Part shown: positions 45,682 to 55,800 of the stretch, in pieces
Numbering within the stretch: the first letter of the stretch is position 1
How the letters are laid out: each line of letters begins with the position of its first letter
Source of the DNA: Streptomyces sp. DvalAA-43
Lineage (GTDB): Bacteria; Actinomycetota; Actinomycetes; Streptomycetales; Streptomycetaceae
Assembly (NCBI RefSeq): GCF_900091725.1
Contig: NZ_FMBW01000054.1
Location: 1 to 64,000 of the forward strand
Reading direction: 5' to 3'
DNA length: 64,000 bases
Position numbers and translations under genes: made by a program
Notes under the pieces: generated by a model
The model's database searches: none
Told to the model about the DNA's origin: nothing
Seen by the model: the letters and a program-made list of their open reading frames with translations, nothing else

Positions 45682-46422
45682 CTACGGCCTGGTAGGCGCG
45701 CCGCCCAGGACCTCCACCTTGCCCGTGTCGAGCGAGTAGTAGGCGCCGGCCACGGCAAGGGTGCCCTTCGCCACCAGCGGGGCCAGGTCCTGGTTGGAGC
45801 GCAGGGCGGACGCGGTCAACTGAACCTGCGCGCGGGCCATGGTCTCGACCGGGTCGGAGCCGCCCTCCCGGACCGCCTGCTCGTAGGCCGGCCGAAGAGC
45901 CCTGGCGATCGCATCCAGGTTGCCGGGGAGTGGCTTGCCGTCCCGGATGGATTCGTAGGCTGCCGCGACGGCGCCGCAACGCTGATGCCCGAGGACCACG
46001 ATGAGCGGAGTGCCGCTCGTCATGGGCCCGTACTCCACCGACCCCGTGACCACCGGACCGACCGCCTCCCCTCCCGTGCGCATCACGTAGAGGTCGCCCA
46101 GTCCGGTGTCGAAGAGGAGTTCCGGCGGTACCCGGGAGTCGATGCACGAGAGGATCGCCCCGAAGGGCTCCTGCTTCTGGGCCACGAACTCGCGCCGGTC
46201 CGGATCCCGGTCGGGATGCCGAAGGTCTCCGCTCACCCAGCGTTCATTGCCGTCCATCAGTCTCGCGAACGCCTCGGCGGGCGTGCTCGGCCGCGCGTTG
46301 GGCGAAGTGCCGGCCGCCAGCGGTGCGGCGCTCGTCGAGGAGCACCCCGTGAGCGCTGCCGAGGCGACCACGAGTCCGCCGGCGAGAAGCGTTCGGCGAC
46401 CCGGATGTTCTGGTCCGCGCAT
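45682..46422 (-). CDS. Exported beta-carbonic anhydrase lipoprotein
   Basis: This 246-residue precursor starts at ATG 46422, 11 nt after AAGGGA. The N-terminus has a twin Arg and lipobox (GRRTLLAGGLVVASAALTGC), indicating Tat export and lipidation. Beta-class zinc ligands are present: Cys and the Asp-Arg dyad in AILSCIDSRVPPELLFD, and His plus Cys in IVVLGHQRCGAVAAAYES. FARLMDGNERWVSGDLRHPD is the usual family opening. It interconverts CO2 and bicarbonate on the outer face of the membrane. Most beta-carbonic anhydrases are cytoplasmic, though exported ones occur in actinobacteria. Confidence 0.92.
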   Translation of the reverse strand: MRGPEHPGRRTLLAGGLVVASAALTGCSSTSAAPLAAGTSPNARPSTPAEAFARLMDGNERWVSGDLRHPDRDPDRREFVAQKQEPFGAILSCIDSRVPPELLFDTGLGDLYVMRTGGEAVGPVVTGSVEYGPMTSGTPLIVVLGHQRCGAVAAAYESIRDGKPLPGNLDAIARALRPAYEQAVREGGSDPVETMARAQVQLTASALRSNQDLAPLVAKGTLAVAGAYYSLDTGKVEVLGGAPTRP

Positions 46423-46814
46423 CGGTGCTGTTCCCTTCAGTCCGCTGAGATGGATCCGTACATCTCGACCAGAGCGATTGTTCAGCGTTGTGTGGGAGCA
46501 CGACGACAGGCGCAAGGGGGTGCGGCCCGCTGTGCCACCGACGGCCCACAGAACCGGCTCGGGCGGCTGAGTGCCCGACGCGCGTGCCGGGCCCGAGGAA
46601 CGTGCGCGCACGCGGCGGATCCGACTTTCCGGACACACCGAGGGATTCGCTCATCCGCGCTCGTAGCCCGTCTACGGTCGTCCGACCAGGTGACTGAGAA
46701 TCAGGGTGCTCGTGTCACGTCCCATGTGTCCGGGGCATCTGAGTATGCGAGCCGGTGGGTCGCCCGTAACTCTCCGGGGGAGCGTGGAACCCGTTCCGCA
46801 TCTTCGGGGCGTTT
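46423..46814. other. Intergenic region upstream of the carbonic anhydrase gene
   Basis: These 392 bp contain no frame with a ribosome site or protein-like composition. They hold the carbonic anhydrase promoter and the 3' flank of the phosphatase gene; no hairpin stands out. Confidence 0.5.
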
Positions 46815-47969
46815 CTATTCGGGCAGGTGGTAGATGGCGAGGGCCGCGGTGTCGTCGTGGAGGTGGTTGTTGCTGTAGACGAGGAGATCGTGGTGGAGAC
46901 GGGCGAGGAGTTCCCGGGGCTGGAGAGGTCCCCAGGAGAGGACACGCCGGCGCAGGGGGTAGAAGGCCCCGGTGCGGTCGCGTGCTTCGGTGACGCCGTC
47001 GGTGTAGAGCAGCAGCTGGTCGCCGGGGCCGAAGGGGTACTCATCGATCCGGTAGGCCTCTGTGAGGTGCATGCCCAGGTTGAGGGGCGGTGCGGGGTCG
47101 GCCGTCTCCAGTTCGGTGACCCCGTCGGAGCGGATGAGGAGGGGCGGGGGGTGGCCGCAGTTGACGATGCGGACCACGTGACGGCGGGGGATCTCCGCGA
47201 AAACAGCGGTGACGAAGCGTTCGCCCACTTCGTTTCCGGCCAGGTGGGCGGCTCTGCGATTCATGCTCGTCTCCGCCCGGTGGGCAACGGCGGCGAGGTC
47301 GGGTTCGTCGTGGGCGGCCTCGCGGAAGGCGCCGAGGAGGGTGGCGGCCGTCTCGACGGCGGGGAGTCCCTTGCCGCGGACATCGCCGATGACAATGCGG
47401 AGTCCGTGTGTGGTGGGGACGGCCTCGTACAGGTCACCGCCGATGCGCGCTTCCGCGGCGGCGGACAGGTAGAGGGATTCGATCAGAAGTGGGCCGATGC
47501 GGTGCGGTACCGGGCTCAGCAGGACATGCTGCGCGATCTCGGCCACGAAGCGCACATTGGCGAGGGTGCGTTCCCGGCGCACGCGGTGGGCAGCCAGGAA
47601 CGTGCCGAGGACGCCGACCACGGCGGTGCTCAGGTAGGTGGCCACGTAGTGGCGCTCCCAGATGTAGCTCACCGGGCGGCCCGCGCAGCACGGGGTGCCG
47701 GCCAGGACTCCTTCGAAGACGATCGCGAACACGGTGACGCCGGCGACGGCAGCGGGGCCGAGGGCGAAGGCCGCGATGACGGGGAGGGCGATGAGCAGGA
47801 AGCTCACCGGCCATTTCACGGGCGTAAGGGGTTCGAGCACCAGGATGCCCGCGACGTAGAAGGCGGGCAGCCACCGCATCCACATGGGCGCGGGCGGCAC
47901 CTGCGGGCCCCCGTCGCCGGGCGGCGCTGCCCGGCCACTCGCCGCACCGGGGCGGCCCGGCCACCTCAC
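46815..47969 (-). CDS. Membrane-bound SpoIIE/PP2C-type serine phosphatase
   Basis: This 384-residue protein starts at GTG 47969, 5 nt after GGAG; longer frames add Arg-rich noise. Three or four TM helices lie within residues 40-150 (WLPAFYVAGILVLEPLTPVK, FLLIALPVIAAFALGPAAVA, HYVATYLSTAVVGVLGTFLA). The C-terminal 230 residues are a PP2C_SpoIIE domain: LYLSAAAEARIGGDLYEAVP, LRIVIGDVRGKGLPAVETAA (metal Asp in GDVRGKG), VRIVNCGHPPPLLIRSDG and PGDQLLLYTDGVTEARDRTG. Such enzymes typically dephosphorylate anti-sigma antagonists or act in stress signalling. No partner gene is adjacent. Confidence 0.92.
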   Translation of the reverse strand: MRWPGRPGAASGRAAPPGDGGPQVPPAPMWMRWLPAFYVAGILVLEPLTPVKWPVSFLLIALPVIAAFALGPAAVAGVTVFAIVFEGVLAGTPCCAGRPVSYIWERHYVATYLSTAVVGVLGTFLAAHRVRRERTLANVRFVAEIAQHVLLSPVPHRIGPLLIESLYLSAAAEARIGGDLYEAVPTTHGLRIVIGDVRGKGLPAVETAATLLGAFREAAHDEPDLAAVAHRAETSMNRRAAHLAGNEVGERFVTAVFAEIPRRHVVRIVNCGHPPPLLIRSDGVTELETADPAPPLNLGMHLTEAYRIDEYPFGPGDQLLLYTDGVTEARDRTGAFYPLRRRVLSWGPLQPRELLARLHHDLLVYSNNHLHDDTAALAIYHLPE

Positions 47970-48720
47970 TCTCACTCCGTCGCAGAGCGAGCGGCGCGAG
48001 CACGGACGCTGCCCAGTCGGAGAACGAAGCCGCCGTGTGGGCCTGCATGCGGACGTTGCTCCTGGCGGCTCCACTCAAACAGCCTGTACACACGGGACTC
48101 CTGGCACATGATGTGGGCAAGACGTCCATCCTGCTGCCCCGCCACGCTCCGGGCCGACCATTGCTCCAGCCCATGGCATGTCAGGCACCTTCGCGCGGGG
48201 GCCTCTATGCCCTTCGTCAAGTCCGAGGTGATCGCGCGGCGGCTGCCTCGGGCAGGCGTGATACGTAGAAGGTGTCGTCGGGGGCAAGGCGAACAGGACG
48301 CCGACGCGGTGGAGGAGGGCCTGGGTGTCGGTGTCCTGAACGTGAAAGGGAACTGCTTGTACGGCAGCTCTTCTCGATCCCCACTCGCCACAGTCGGCCG
48401 GATGCGGTCCCGCCGCCTGGAGGCATGCGCACGGCACGCCGGTCACGGACCCGCGCCGTCTCCCTCGCCGCCACCGCCCTCGGAGCCGAGGAGACCGCCC
48501 TGGCCCTCCTCGCCGGCCACCCGCACACCGACACCGTCATCTGAGCCCCCGGCGGCACCGCCACCCGCAGCGGCAGCCCACCCGTCAAAGCCGTCGTGAC
48601 GTTTCGGCCCGCTCCTGCCGTACTCCGGTTCACCATGAGGGATCCCTCTGGCCACGACCAGGGATCTGACATATCGTCAGCTCCTGTGCAAGCTCCCGTT
48701 GAGCCCTGCCGGAGGCCCTC
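47970..48720. other. 751-bp region without a recognisable gene
   Basis: Several reading frames cross this stretch on both strands, but none has a ribosome site, protein-like composition over its length or a known motif. A short plus-strand piece before 48544 (RAVSLAATALGAEETALALL) looks more protein-like and could be the tail of a lost gene. It may be a decayed locus; nothing firmer can be said. Confidence 0.45.
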
Positions 48721-49842
48721 GTGCCCGAACGCCCCGTAGCCCTCGATGAGTACCCCGTGCACCAAGTGCCGCTCTCCATGCGTCACGTCGCCACCAGCGA
48801 CCGCAACGCCTACGACCGCTGCATCTTCCACGTCTTCGACCACACCGGCAGCGCCCTGCTCGTCCTGGGCCTGGGCGTCTACCCCAATACCGGCGTGATC
48901 GACGCCTTCGCCACGCTTCGCCTGGGCGACGAACTCCTCGCCGTCCGCTCCTCCGACGCCCTCACCGAGGACCGGATGCGGATGGAGGTCGGCCCGATCC
49001 GTATCACCGTCGACGAGCCGCTGAAGCGCTTCACACTGCACTGCGCCGCCGACCCGGCCGACCCCGACGGCCTGTCCTGCGATCTCAGCTGGCAGGGGGC
49101 CTTCGAGCCTCTGTGGGAGCCGCACCACACCATGCGCCGTGGCAACCGCCTCACTCTGGAAGGCCGCCGCTTCGTTCAGGCCGGCACGGTGACCGGCGTG
49201 ATCCGCGCGAAGGGCGAGGAGATCATCGTCACCGCCGACGAGTGGACCGGCACACGCGACCGCAGTTGGGGCGTGCGGCCCATCCCTGGTGAGGATGGCG
49301 GACGCGCGGGGGAGGAGCACGTCCCGGAGGGTTTTCACTGGCTGTGGTGCCCCGTCCGGTTCGACGACCGGTTCCTGATGGTGATCGTCCAGGAAGAGCC
49401 CGACGGCTACCGCACCCTCAGCGACGCCGTCGAGGTACGTGACGGCCATCCCGACACCCAACTCGGCTGGCCGCAGCCGGACATCACGTACCGCTCCGGT
49501 ACACGCCAACCCGAGCGCGCGGTCATTCACCTTGCCGACCGTCACCGCAAGAACATCGAGCTCACCGCGGAGATCCTCATTTCCTCCCCGCTGGCCGTCG
49601 GCGCGGGCTACCCACCCGCTGACGACTGGGGCCACGGGACGTGGCGCGGCCGCCACTGGACCGACCGACGCGGCTATGACCTCGCCGACCTGTCCGCGCA
49701 CCCCATGGCCGTATTCGGCGTCACTGAACACGCCGCACGCTTCACCCTCGACGACGCCACCGGCTACGGGATCTTCGAGCACGGCACGTTCGGCCGCCAC
49801 GACCCGAGCGGCTTCACCGGCTACGACTCGGTGGCGCCCTGA
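48721..49842 (+). CDS. Conserved hypothetical protein, possibly lipocalin/AttH-like
   Basis: This 373-residue protein starts at GTG 48721, 6 nt after GGAGG. No signal peptide or TM helix. It is beta-rich, with conserved-looking blocks DRCIFHVFDHTGSALLVLGL, DLSWQGAFEPLWEPHHTMRR, EWTGTRDRSWGVRPIPGEDG, HWLWCPVRFDDRFLMVIVQE and GAGYPPADDWGHGTWRGRHW. The pattern GxRDxSWGxRP recalls lipocalin-fold, CrtC/AttH-like proteins (DUF7064/7065 type) that accompany APH-like kinases in actinobacteria. It precedes such a gene by 16 bp. Function unknown; lipid or terpenoid handling is a guess. Confidence 0.7.
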   Translation: MPERPVALDEYPVHQVPLSMRHVATSDRNAYDRCIFHVFDHTGSALLVLGLGVYPNTGVIDAFATLRLGDELLAVRSSDALTEDRMRMEVGPIRITVDEPLKRFTLHCAADPADPDGLSCDLSWQGAFEPLWEPHHTMRRGNRLTLEGRRFVQAGTVTGVIRAKGEEIIVTADEWTGTRDRSWGVRPIPGEDGGRAGEEHVPEGFHWLWCPVRFDDRFLMVIVQEEPDGYRTLSDAVEVRDGHPDTQLGWPQPDITYRSGTRQPERAVIHLADRHRKNIELTAEILISSPLAVGAGYPPADDWGHGTWRGRHWTDRRGYDLADLSAHPMAVFGVTEHAARFTLDDATGYGIFEHGTFGRHDPSGFTGYDSVAP

Positions 49843-49858
49843 CGCACGGAGACCTCGT

Positions 49859-50971
49859 ATGGCAGAGATTCCCGAAGCACCCCGGATCCGGCGCACCACC
49901 CGCGACCCGGTGGAACTCACCCGCCGGCTCGTATCCTGGCTGGCCGCCGTCCACCCCGGAGCCCGACCGGCCGCCGTCACCGTGCCGGACTCCAACGGCA
50001 TGTCGAGCGAGACCCTGCTCTTCGACATCGAGCAGGAAGAGGCCGCCGCGCCACCCCCCGTCCGCCGCTGCGTCCTGCGCCTGGCCGCGGACCCGAACGC
50101 GTACACCATTTTCCCCGCCTACGACATGACCCGCCAGTACAAGGTGATGCGCCTCGTCGCCGCGCACACCGATCTGCCCGTACCCGCCGTGCACTGGCTG
50201 GAGACCGACCCCGCCCATCTCGGCGCGGAGTTCTTCGTGATGGAGCGCGTCGAGGGGCGTGTGCCGCCGGACGTCATGCCGTACACCTACGAGGGCAATT
50301 GGCTGCATGCCGCCACGGCCGCCGAGCGCGAACAGCTGGAGCGCGCCAGCGTCTCCGTCCTGGCGCGACTCCACGACCAGGTGCCGGTATCGGAGGCGGG
50401 GTTCCTCACGGAACGGGGAAGTGGCAGCCCGCTGCGGCGACATGTGGAGGACCTGCGGACGTACTACGGCTGGGTCGTCGACGGCCGTCCGCGCTCACCC
50501 GCCATCGAGGCCGCCTTCGCCCGGTTGGAGGAGCTGTGGCCGGCCGAGGAGGGCGAGACGGTGCTCAGCTGGGGCGACGCGCGGATCGGCAACATCATCT
50601 ATGACGGCTTCGAGCCCGCCGCCGTCCTCGACTGGGAGATGGCCGCCCTCGGGCCACGGGAGCTGGACCTCGCGTGGGCGATCTACCTGCACCGCTTCTT
50701 CCATGACCTCACGGTCACACTGGGGCAGGAGGGGCTGCCGGAGTTCTTCCGGCGGTCGGCGGTGGAGGAGCGGTACGCGAAACTCACCGGGTACACACCG
50801 CGGGACATGGACTTCCACACGCTCTACGCCTGCCTTCGGCACGCGATCGTGATGCTGCGAGTCGGCTACCGGCAGATCCACTTCGGCGAGGTCGCGGCCC
50901 CGGCCACCACCGATGACCTGGTCATGAACCGGGCGGCGCTGGAGGCCATGACGGAGGGCCGCTACTGGTAG
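49859..50971 (+). CDS. Aminoglycoside-phosphotransferase-like kinase (ACAD10/11 N-domain type)
   Basis: This 370-residue protein starts at ATG 49859. It has the APH fold: an N-lobe (VTVPDSNGMSSETLLFDIEQ, RRCVLRLAADPNAYTIFPAY), hinge region FFVMERVEGRVPPDVMPYTY, catalytic loop VLSWGDARIGNIIYDG (Asp and Asn) and the metal motif AVLDWEMAALGPRELDLAWA. This is the group fused to or near acyl-CoA dehydrogenases and thought to phosphorylate hydroxylated acids, rather than resistance enzymes. It is probably co-transcribed with the lipocalin-like gene. Confidence 0.85.
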   Translation: MAEIPEAPRIRRTTRDPVELTRRLVSWLAAVHPGARPAAVTVPDSNGMSSETLLFDIEQEEAAAPPPVRRCVLRLAADPNAYTIFPAYDMTRQYKVMRLVAAHTDLPVPAVHWLETDPAHLGAEFFVMERVEGRVPPDVMPYTYEGNWLHAATAAEREQLERASVSVLARLHDQVPVSEAGFLTERGSGSPLRRHVEDLRTYYGWVVDGRPRSPAIEAAFARLEELWPAEEGETVLSWGDARIGNIIYDGFEPAAVLDWEMAALGPRELDLAWAIYLHRFFHDLTVTLGQEGLPEFFRRSAVEERYAKLTGYTPRDMDFHTLYACLRHAIVMLRVGYRQIHFGEVAAPATTDDLVMNRAALEAMTEGRYW

Positions 50972-51105
50972 CGGAACCATGCCGTGTCCGTCTGAACGCA
51001 TTTCTCGCCCGGCCGAGCGACCTTACGATCTCCGGCACGGCTGTGGGAGGTACGGGGAGTCGGCGAGCAAGCGTGGCTTGGCCGGGAGCTGGGCTGAGCG
51101 AAGGT

Positions 51106-51134
51106 GCCTGACGGGTAAAAAATGCAGGTCAGGC
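51106..51134. repeat. Inverted repeat GCCTGAC...GTCAGGC with A-rich loop
   Basis: GCCTGAC and GTCAGGC flank a 15-nt loop containing AAAAAA. The pairing extends outward past one mismatch (AAGG / CCTT). It could be a terminator for the kinase operon or the end of a lost mobile element. Confidence 0.5.
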
Positions 51135-51153
51135 TCCTTTCTTCGTGCCTCTG

Positions 51154-51172
51154 GAAGAAGCCCGGCTTCTTC
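51154..51172. repeat. 19-bp inverted repeat GAAGAAGCC-C-GGCTTCTTC
   Basis: A perfect 9+1+9 dyad lies 20 bp from the previous repeat. The one-base centre is too tight for a good RNA hairpin, so a protein-binding site is as likely as a terminator. Confidence 0.5.
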
Positions 51173-51485
51173 GGCGCGTACGACACCAGGAGGTTCTTGG
51201 TCTGCTGGCGGTTCACCGCACCCATCACCTCTGGAGTACGAGCACGGGGGAATCGCTTGCTGCTGAGCAGACCTGGTCCGCATCCGGTCCGGATCTCGGG
51301 TGTTCTGCCGGCAGGTGGCCATCCGCGGTCGGCACGTCCGGGCGGGTCTCGCCCGGCTCGCTCAGGGCCTTGCCGCGCCCGACCGCGAACCTGACAGAGG
51401 GATAGGGTTCGGCTGAGAAGAATCCGCTCGACGCACGAGGGCTGCGCCAGGGCCGGACACGGTGAGGGGCCCGAGGAGGAGCCGG

Positions 51486-52514
51486 ATGCTGCAGGCGCTG
51501 GGATTGGACCCAGCCGAAGAGGCCATCTACACGGCGCTGCTGGCCCGCCCGACAGCCTCCGCGCAGGACCTCGCCCGGCAAACCGGACTTGAGAAGGCCG
51601 AGAGCGTGCGCATCCTGCGTGACCTGGCGGCGCGCGGCCTGGTGGCCCTCGCCACCGAGGCCGGGAGCGCGTCACCCGGCTCGGCCGACTGCGAGGCCGG
51701 TCCTCGGCCTGCCCGCTACCGGCTCACACCGCCCTCGGTGGCCCTGGCCCCGCTCCTCGTCGAGCAGCGCAACGCGCTGCACCAGGCCGAGACCGCGTTC
51801 TCGATGCTGACCGAGCAGTACCGCGCTACCGCCGCACACACTGCGGGCGGTGTCGTGGAGGTGGTCGTCGGCGTGGAGCAGGTCGCACACCGATTCCACC
51901 AACTGCAGTGCGGCGCTCAGCGGGAGCTGCTTGTCTTCCTCGTCGGCACGCCCATCGCGGTGCCGCGCGAGGACACCGACACGTCGGAGAGCTCCGCGCT
52001 GGACCGCGGGGTCGACTTCCGGGTCGTTGCTGCCAAGAGCTATCTCCACGGTCACGACGTCGTGCGGGACGTGCGGGCGGCCGTCACGGCAGGGCTCGAG
52101 CTCCGCATGGCCGATTCGCTGCCGCTGAAGATGGTCGTGTCGGACCGGGAGCGCGCCATGGTGCCGCTGGACATGGCGGACTCCGGCGGTGAGCCGAGCG
52201 CGATCGTGGTGCACCGCAGCGGCCTGCTGACGGCACTGGTCCATCTTTTCGAGAAGGAATGGGCCCAGGCCCGACCGATGTACACCACTCCCACGGGCGT
52301 GCGCGCGGAACCGGCGGCCGACCAGCAGCCTACCGAGGGTGAACTGGAGGTCCTGGCCCTGCTGCTGGCAGGGATCTCAGACCGGCGGGCGGCATCCCAA
52401 CTCGGCCTTTCCATACGCACCGTGGAGAGGCGGATACGCCGTCTGATGGACCTTGCCGGAGCGGAGTCGCGCCTGCAACTCGGATGGCACGCCGCACTTA
52501 CGGGCTGGCTCTGA
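51486..52514 (+). CDS. TrmB-like/LuxR-type winged-helix regulator, copy 2
   Basis: This 342-residue protein starts at ATG 51486 behind GAGGAGGAG. It has the same plan as the regulator at 23797-24789: a TrmB-like winged helix (LQALGLDPAEEAIYTALLAR, LARQTGLEKAESVRILRDLA), a middle effector-like part (LKMVVSDRERAMVPLDMADS, IVVHRSGLLTALVHLFEKEW) and a C-terminal LuxR-like HTH (LLAGISDRRAASQLGLSIRT, VERRIRRLMDLAGAESRLQL). It lies 287 bp upstream of, and in the same direction as, the subtilase gene, a possible target. Confidence 0.82.
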   Translation: MLQALGLDPAEEAIYTALLARPTASAQDLARQTGLEKAESVRILRDLAARGLVALATEAGSASPGSADCEAGPRPARYRLTPPSVALAPLLVEQRNALHQAETAFSMLTEQYRATAAHTAGGVVEVVVGVEQVAHRFHQLQCGAQRELLVFLVGTPIAVPREDTDTSESSALDRGVDFRVVAAKSYLHGHDVVRDVRAAVTAGLELRMADSLPLKMVVSDRERAMVPLDMADSGGEPSAIVVHRSGLLTALVHLFEKEWAQARPMYTTPTGVRAEPAADQQPTEGELEVLALLLAGISDRRAASQLGLSIRTVERRIRRLMDLAGAESRLQLGWHAALTGWL

Positions 52515-52801
52515 CCTCCTTCTCGGCCTGAGAGCCGAGGACCTTCCCTCTGCCGGCGGTCCCCTTGCGAGGGTGGCCGCCGACTTCTGGCAGGTTCCCG
52601 CTCCACCGCCGGAGGGCCCGTGAACCGGGCTGGGAGGCATCCACCGGAGCGGCGGTACGCGCTGATGATCCGTTCGATGCGACCGTGTGACGGAATACCG
52701 CCACGTGGGAAACCCGTCACGCACAGCAACCCTAAGTGATCCGTATGTCTGCCAGGATGCAGCCGCAGCATGGCATGTTCACGGTTCAAGTAGGGAGACT
52801 C

Positions 52802-55800
52802 ATGCATCCCATAGCGCGTATAGCCTTGGGCGCGGCCACCGCCGCCGTCCTGGCCGTCACCGCGGTCTCGCCTTCCGGGGCGGCGGATACACCGCCTGAC
52901 GGTGCCTCGGGAAAGAGACCCGTCATCGGCGGCGGTGCCTCGGCAACGGGCGGCAAGCAGGTCGCGGTCACGCTCATCACCGGCGACAAGGTGCTGGTGA
53001 CCACGGACACGTCGGGCCGCAGCTCGGCGGCCGTGCTGCCCCGCGAGGACGGCACCCAGCCGATTGTGCAGACCTTCCAGATGGGCAAGGACCTCTATGT
53101 CTACCCGGAGGACGCCTCCCGGGCGATCGCCGAGGGCAAGGTCGACGAGCAGCTGTTCAACGTCACTGGGCTGATCCGCCAGGGATACGACGACACACAT
53201 ACCGACGCGCTGCCGCTCATCGCCACCTACCGGAACGGTGTGAACGTTGCCGGCAGTGCGCCGGCGGCCCCTCGTGGAGCCGAGCGAGGCCTGAGCCTCC
53301 CGGCTGTGGACGGTGTCGCGCTCAAGGCGGACAAGGACACTGCCGCCACTTTCTGGCAGGACGTCACCCACACCCGCTCACGTTCTGCCTCCACGCTGAA
53401 GAAGCTGTGGCTGGACGGCAAGGTCAAGGCCACGCTGGACCGGTCCACCAAGCAGGTGCACGCGCCGGAGGCCTGGGCCGAGGGCTACGACGGCAGGGGC
53501 ACCAAGGTCGCCGTGCTGGACACGGGCGTGGACGCCGAGCACCCGGACCTGGTGAGCCGGGTCGCCGCGTCCAAGAACTTCACGGACTCCGACAGCACCG
53601 CCGACCGGCAAGGGCATGGCACCCACACCGCCTCCACGGTCGGCGGTTCCGGGGCGGCCAGTGACGGACGCAAGAAGGGTGTCGCCCCCGGGACGGATCT
53701 GCTCATCGGCAAGGTCCTCAACGACAGCGGCTCCGGCGCGAGCTCCTGGATCATCGCGGGTATGCAGTGGGCCGTCGACCAGCAGGCCGATGTCGTCTCC
53801 ATGAGTCTGGGCAACCCCGCGATCGGCGACTGCACCGACCCGCTGGCCGAGGCCGCGAAGCAGCTCTCGCAGAGCACGCACACCCTGTTCGTCGTCGCCG
53901 CCGGAAACGCCGGCTCGGGCACCGAGACCGTCTCCTCGCCCGGCTGCGCGCCCGGCGTGCTGACCGTCGGCGCTGTCGACCGTGACGACACCACCGCGTG
54001 GTTCTCCAGCCGCGGTCCGGTGGCCGTCACCCACACCCTCAAGCCCGAGATCGCGGCCCCCGGCGTGGACATCTCGGCGGCCAACGCGGGCGGACGCGGC
54101 GTCTACGCCTACCAGACGATGTCGGGCACCTCCATGGCGACACCGCACGTCGCGGGCGCAGCGGCCATCGTCCGCCAGGCCCACCCGGACTGGACCGCGC
54201 AACAGATCAAGGCCGCCCTGGTCTCCTCCGCCCGCACCGGCGGCAAGGTCGCGGGTGCCGACCAGACCGGGGCCGGCGTCCTCGACGTGTCCGCGGCGGT
54301 GCACCAGCAGGTGCTCTCCGCGCCCGCCGTCCAGGGCGGCAGCTACAACTGGCCGCAGGACACCTCGGACCGCACCACCGTGCAGGTGCCCTTCACCAAC
54401 ACCAGCTCCGGCGTACTTTCCCTGAGTCTCAAGGTCGGCGGTGTGCACGGCAACGACGGCAGCGACATCGACTCCGGCGTCATCAAGCTGGAGCAGGGCA
54501 AGGTGACCGTTCCCGCGGGGGCCACCGTCCAGGTGCCGGTGCGGATCGACCCCACCGCCCGTCTCAAGGCCGCCCAGTACGGTGCCGTCACCGGCCGGAT
54601 CATGGCCACCGGCAGCAAGGCGCACGTCTCCGTGCCGGTCACGCTGTACGTCCAGCCGGAAACGGTCACCCTCCGGGTCAAGGTCATCGACCGCAACGGC
54701 GAGCCCGCGACCGGCGCCTCCTCCCTGGACCTGGTCAGCCTCGACACCGACAAGGGCGAGCGCCGCAGCAACCAGGGTGCGACCGACCAGATGTACAGCG
54801 TGCGGCCGGGCGACTACGCTCTCGCCGGCTTCGTGGCCACCTACGACGCGGACAACGCAGCCGAGTCCATCGGCTACCTCGGGCGCCCGCAGTTGCGGAT
54901 CACCCGTGACACCACCGTCGTTCTGGACGCTCGCAAGGCCCACCGGCTGAGCGTGCGGACCGACCGTCCCTCGACGGTGAGCCACACCACCTTCAGTTAC
55001 GCCCGTACGTGGGACGACACCTGGCAGCTGAGCGGATCACTCATGGCCGGCAGCGCCGTGCAGAAGTTCTACGCCTCGGTCGACGGGCGTGCGCGGAACG
55101 GCTCCTTCGAATTCCGGCCCACCTGGCGAGCGACCGGTTCCCGGGGCGGCTCGGCCCATGTCTACAACCTCTCGTTCCCGACCCAGGGCCCGCTGCAGTC
55201 CGATCGGGTCTACCGGCCGAGGGACTCCGAGCTGGCCCAGGTCACCGAGAAGTGGAATGCCCTCGGCAAGGAGGCCGATTACACCGACGGACTGTTCATC
55301 CGTCCTTCCTGGAACAGGAACACCACCGTCACGGTGAGCCTGTTCGACCCGGTCCACGTGCCGGGTACCCGTACCGCCTACTACACGACCGGCGACGACG
55401 CCTGGATGCACGGCGCGATGACCAGCTTCCCGTTTGCCGCGTTCATGAGCGACCAGGACCGCATCTACCGGGCCGGAGACCGGCGTACCGAGGAGTGGTA
55501 CCGCGGTCTCCTGAGGCCGGCCGCACCGCGTGACAGCGCCGGCAAGCCGGTGCTGGCCGCCGAGCGGCAGGGCGATCTGATCGGCTTCCAGAGCGCCCTC
55601 TGGCTCGACGCCTCCGGCGATCACTGGTCCGGAGGCGCGTCGTTCGGCGACCTCGGCAACCTGTTGCTGAAGCGCAACGGCGAGGAGATCGCCAGAAGCG
55701 CCTATCCGTACGACGTGTTCAAGGTGCCGGCCGAGGACTCCGCGTACGAACTCACCCAGAACCTGTCCAAGATCGACACCTCGGACCGGAACTGGCTGCG

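Larger units (their letters stand above)
50972..51485. other. 514-bp non-coding region with inverted repeats
   Basis: It is less GC-rich than its flanks, and I find no supported gene. Two structured inverted repeats (51106-51134 and 51154-51172) lie side by side about 150 bp after the kinase stop. The right part holds the promoter region of the regulator gene at 51486. Confidence 0.5.

Noticed and set aside
48217..50109. 630-codon minus-strand frame across 48-50 kb
   Set aside because: It runs antisense to two supported genes and then through low-complexity sequence; no motif found.
49859..50971. APH-like gene as an antibiotic resistance determinant
   Set aside because: The catalytic loop WGDARIGN and overall plan match the ACAD10/11-type group, and it is paired with a lipocalin-like gene.
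51154..51172. Inverted repeat as terminal repeat of an insertion sequence
   Set aside because: No transposase, second end or target duplication can be seen.
53378..54985. 535-codon minus-strand frame within the subtilase gene
   Set aside because: It lies opposite the catalytic domain with complete triad motifs and has no start signal.
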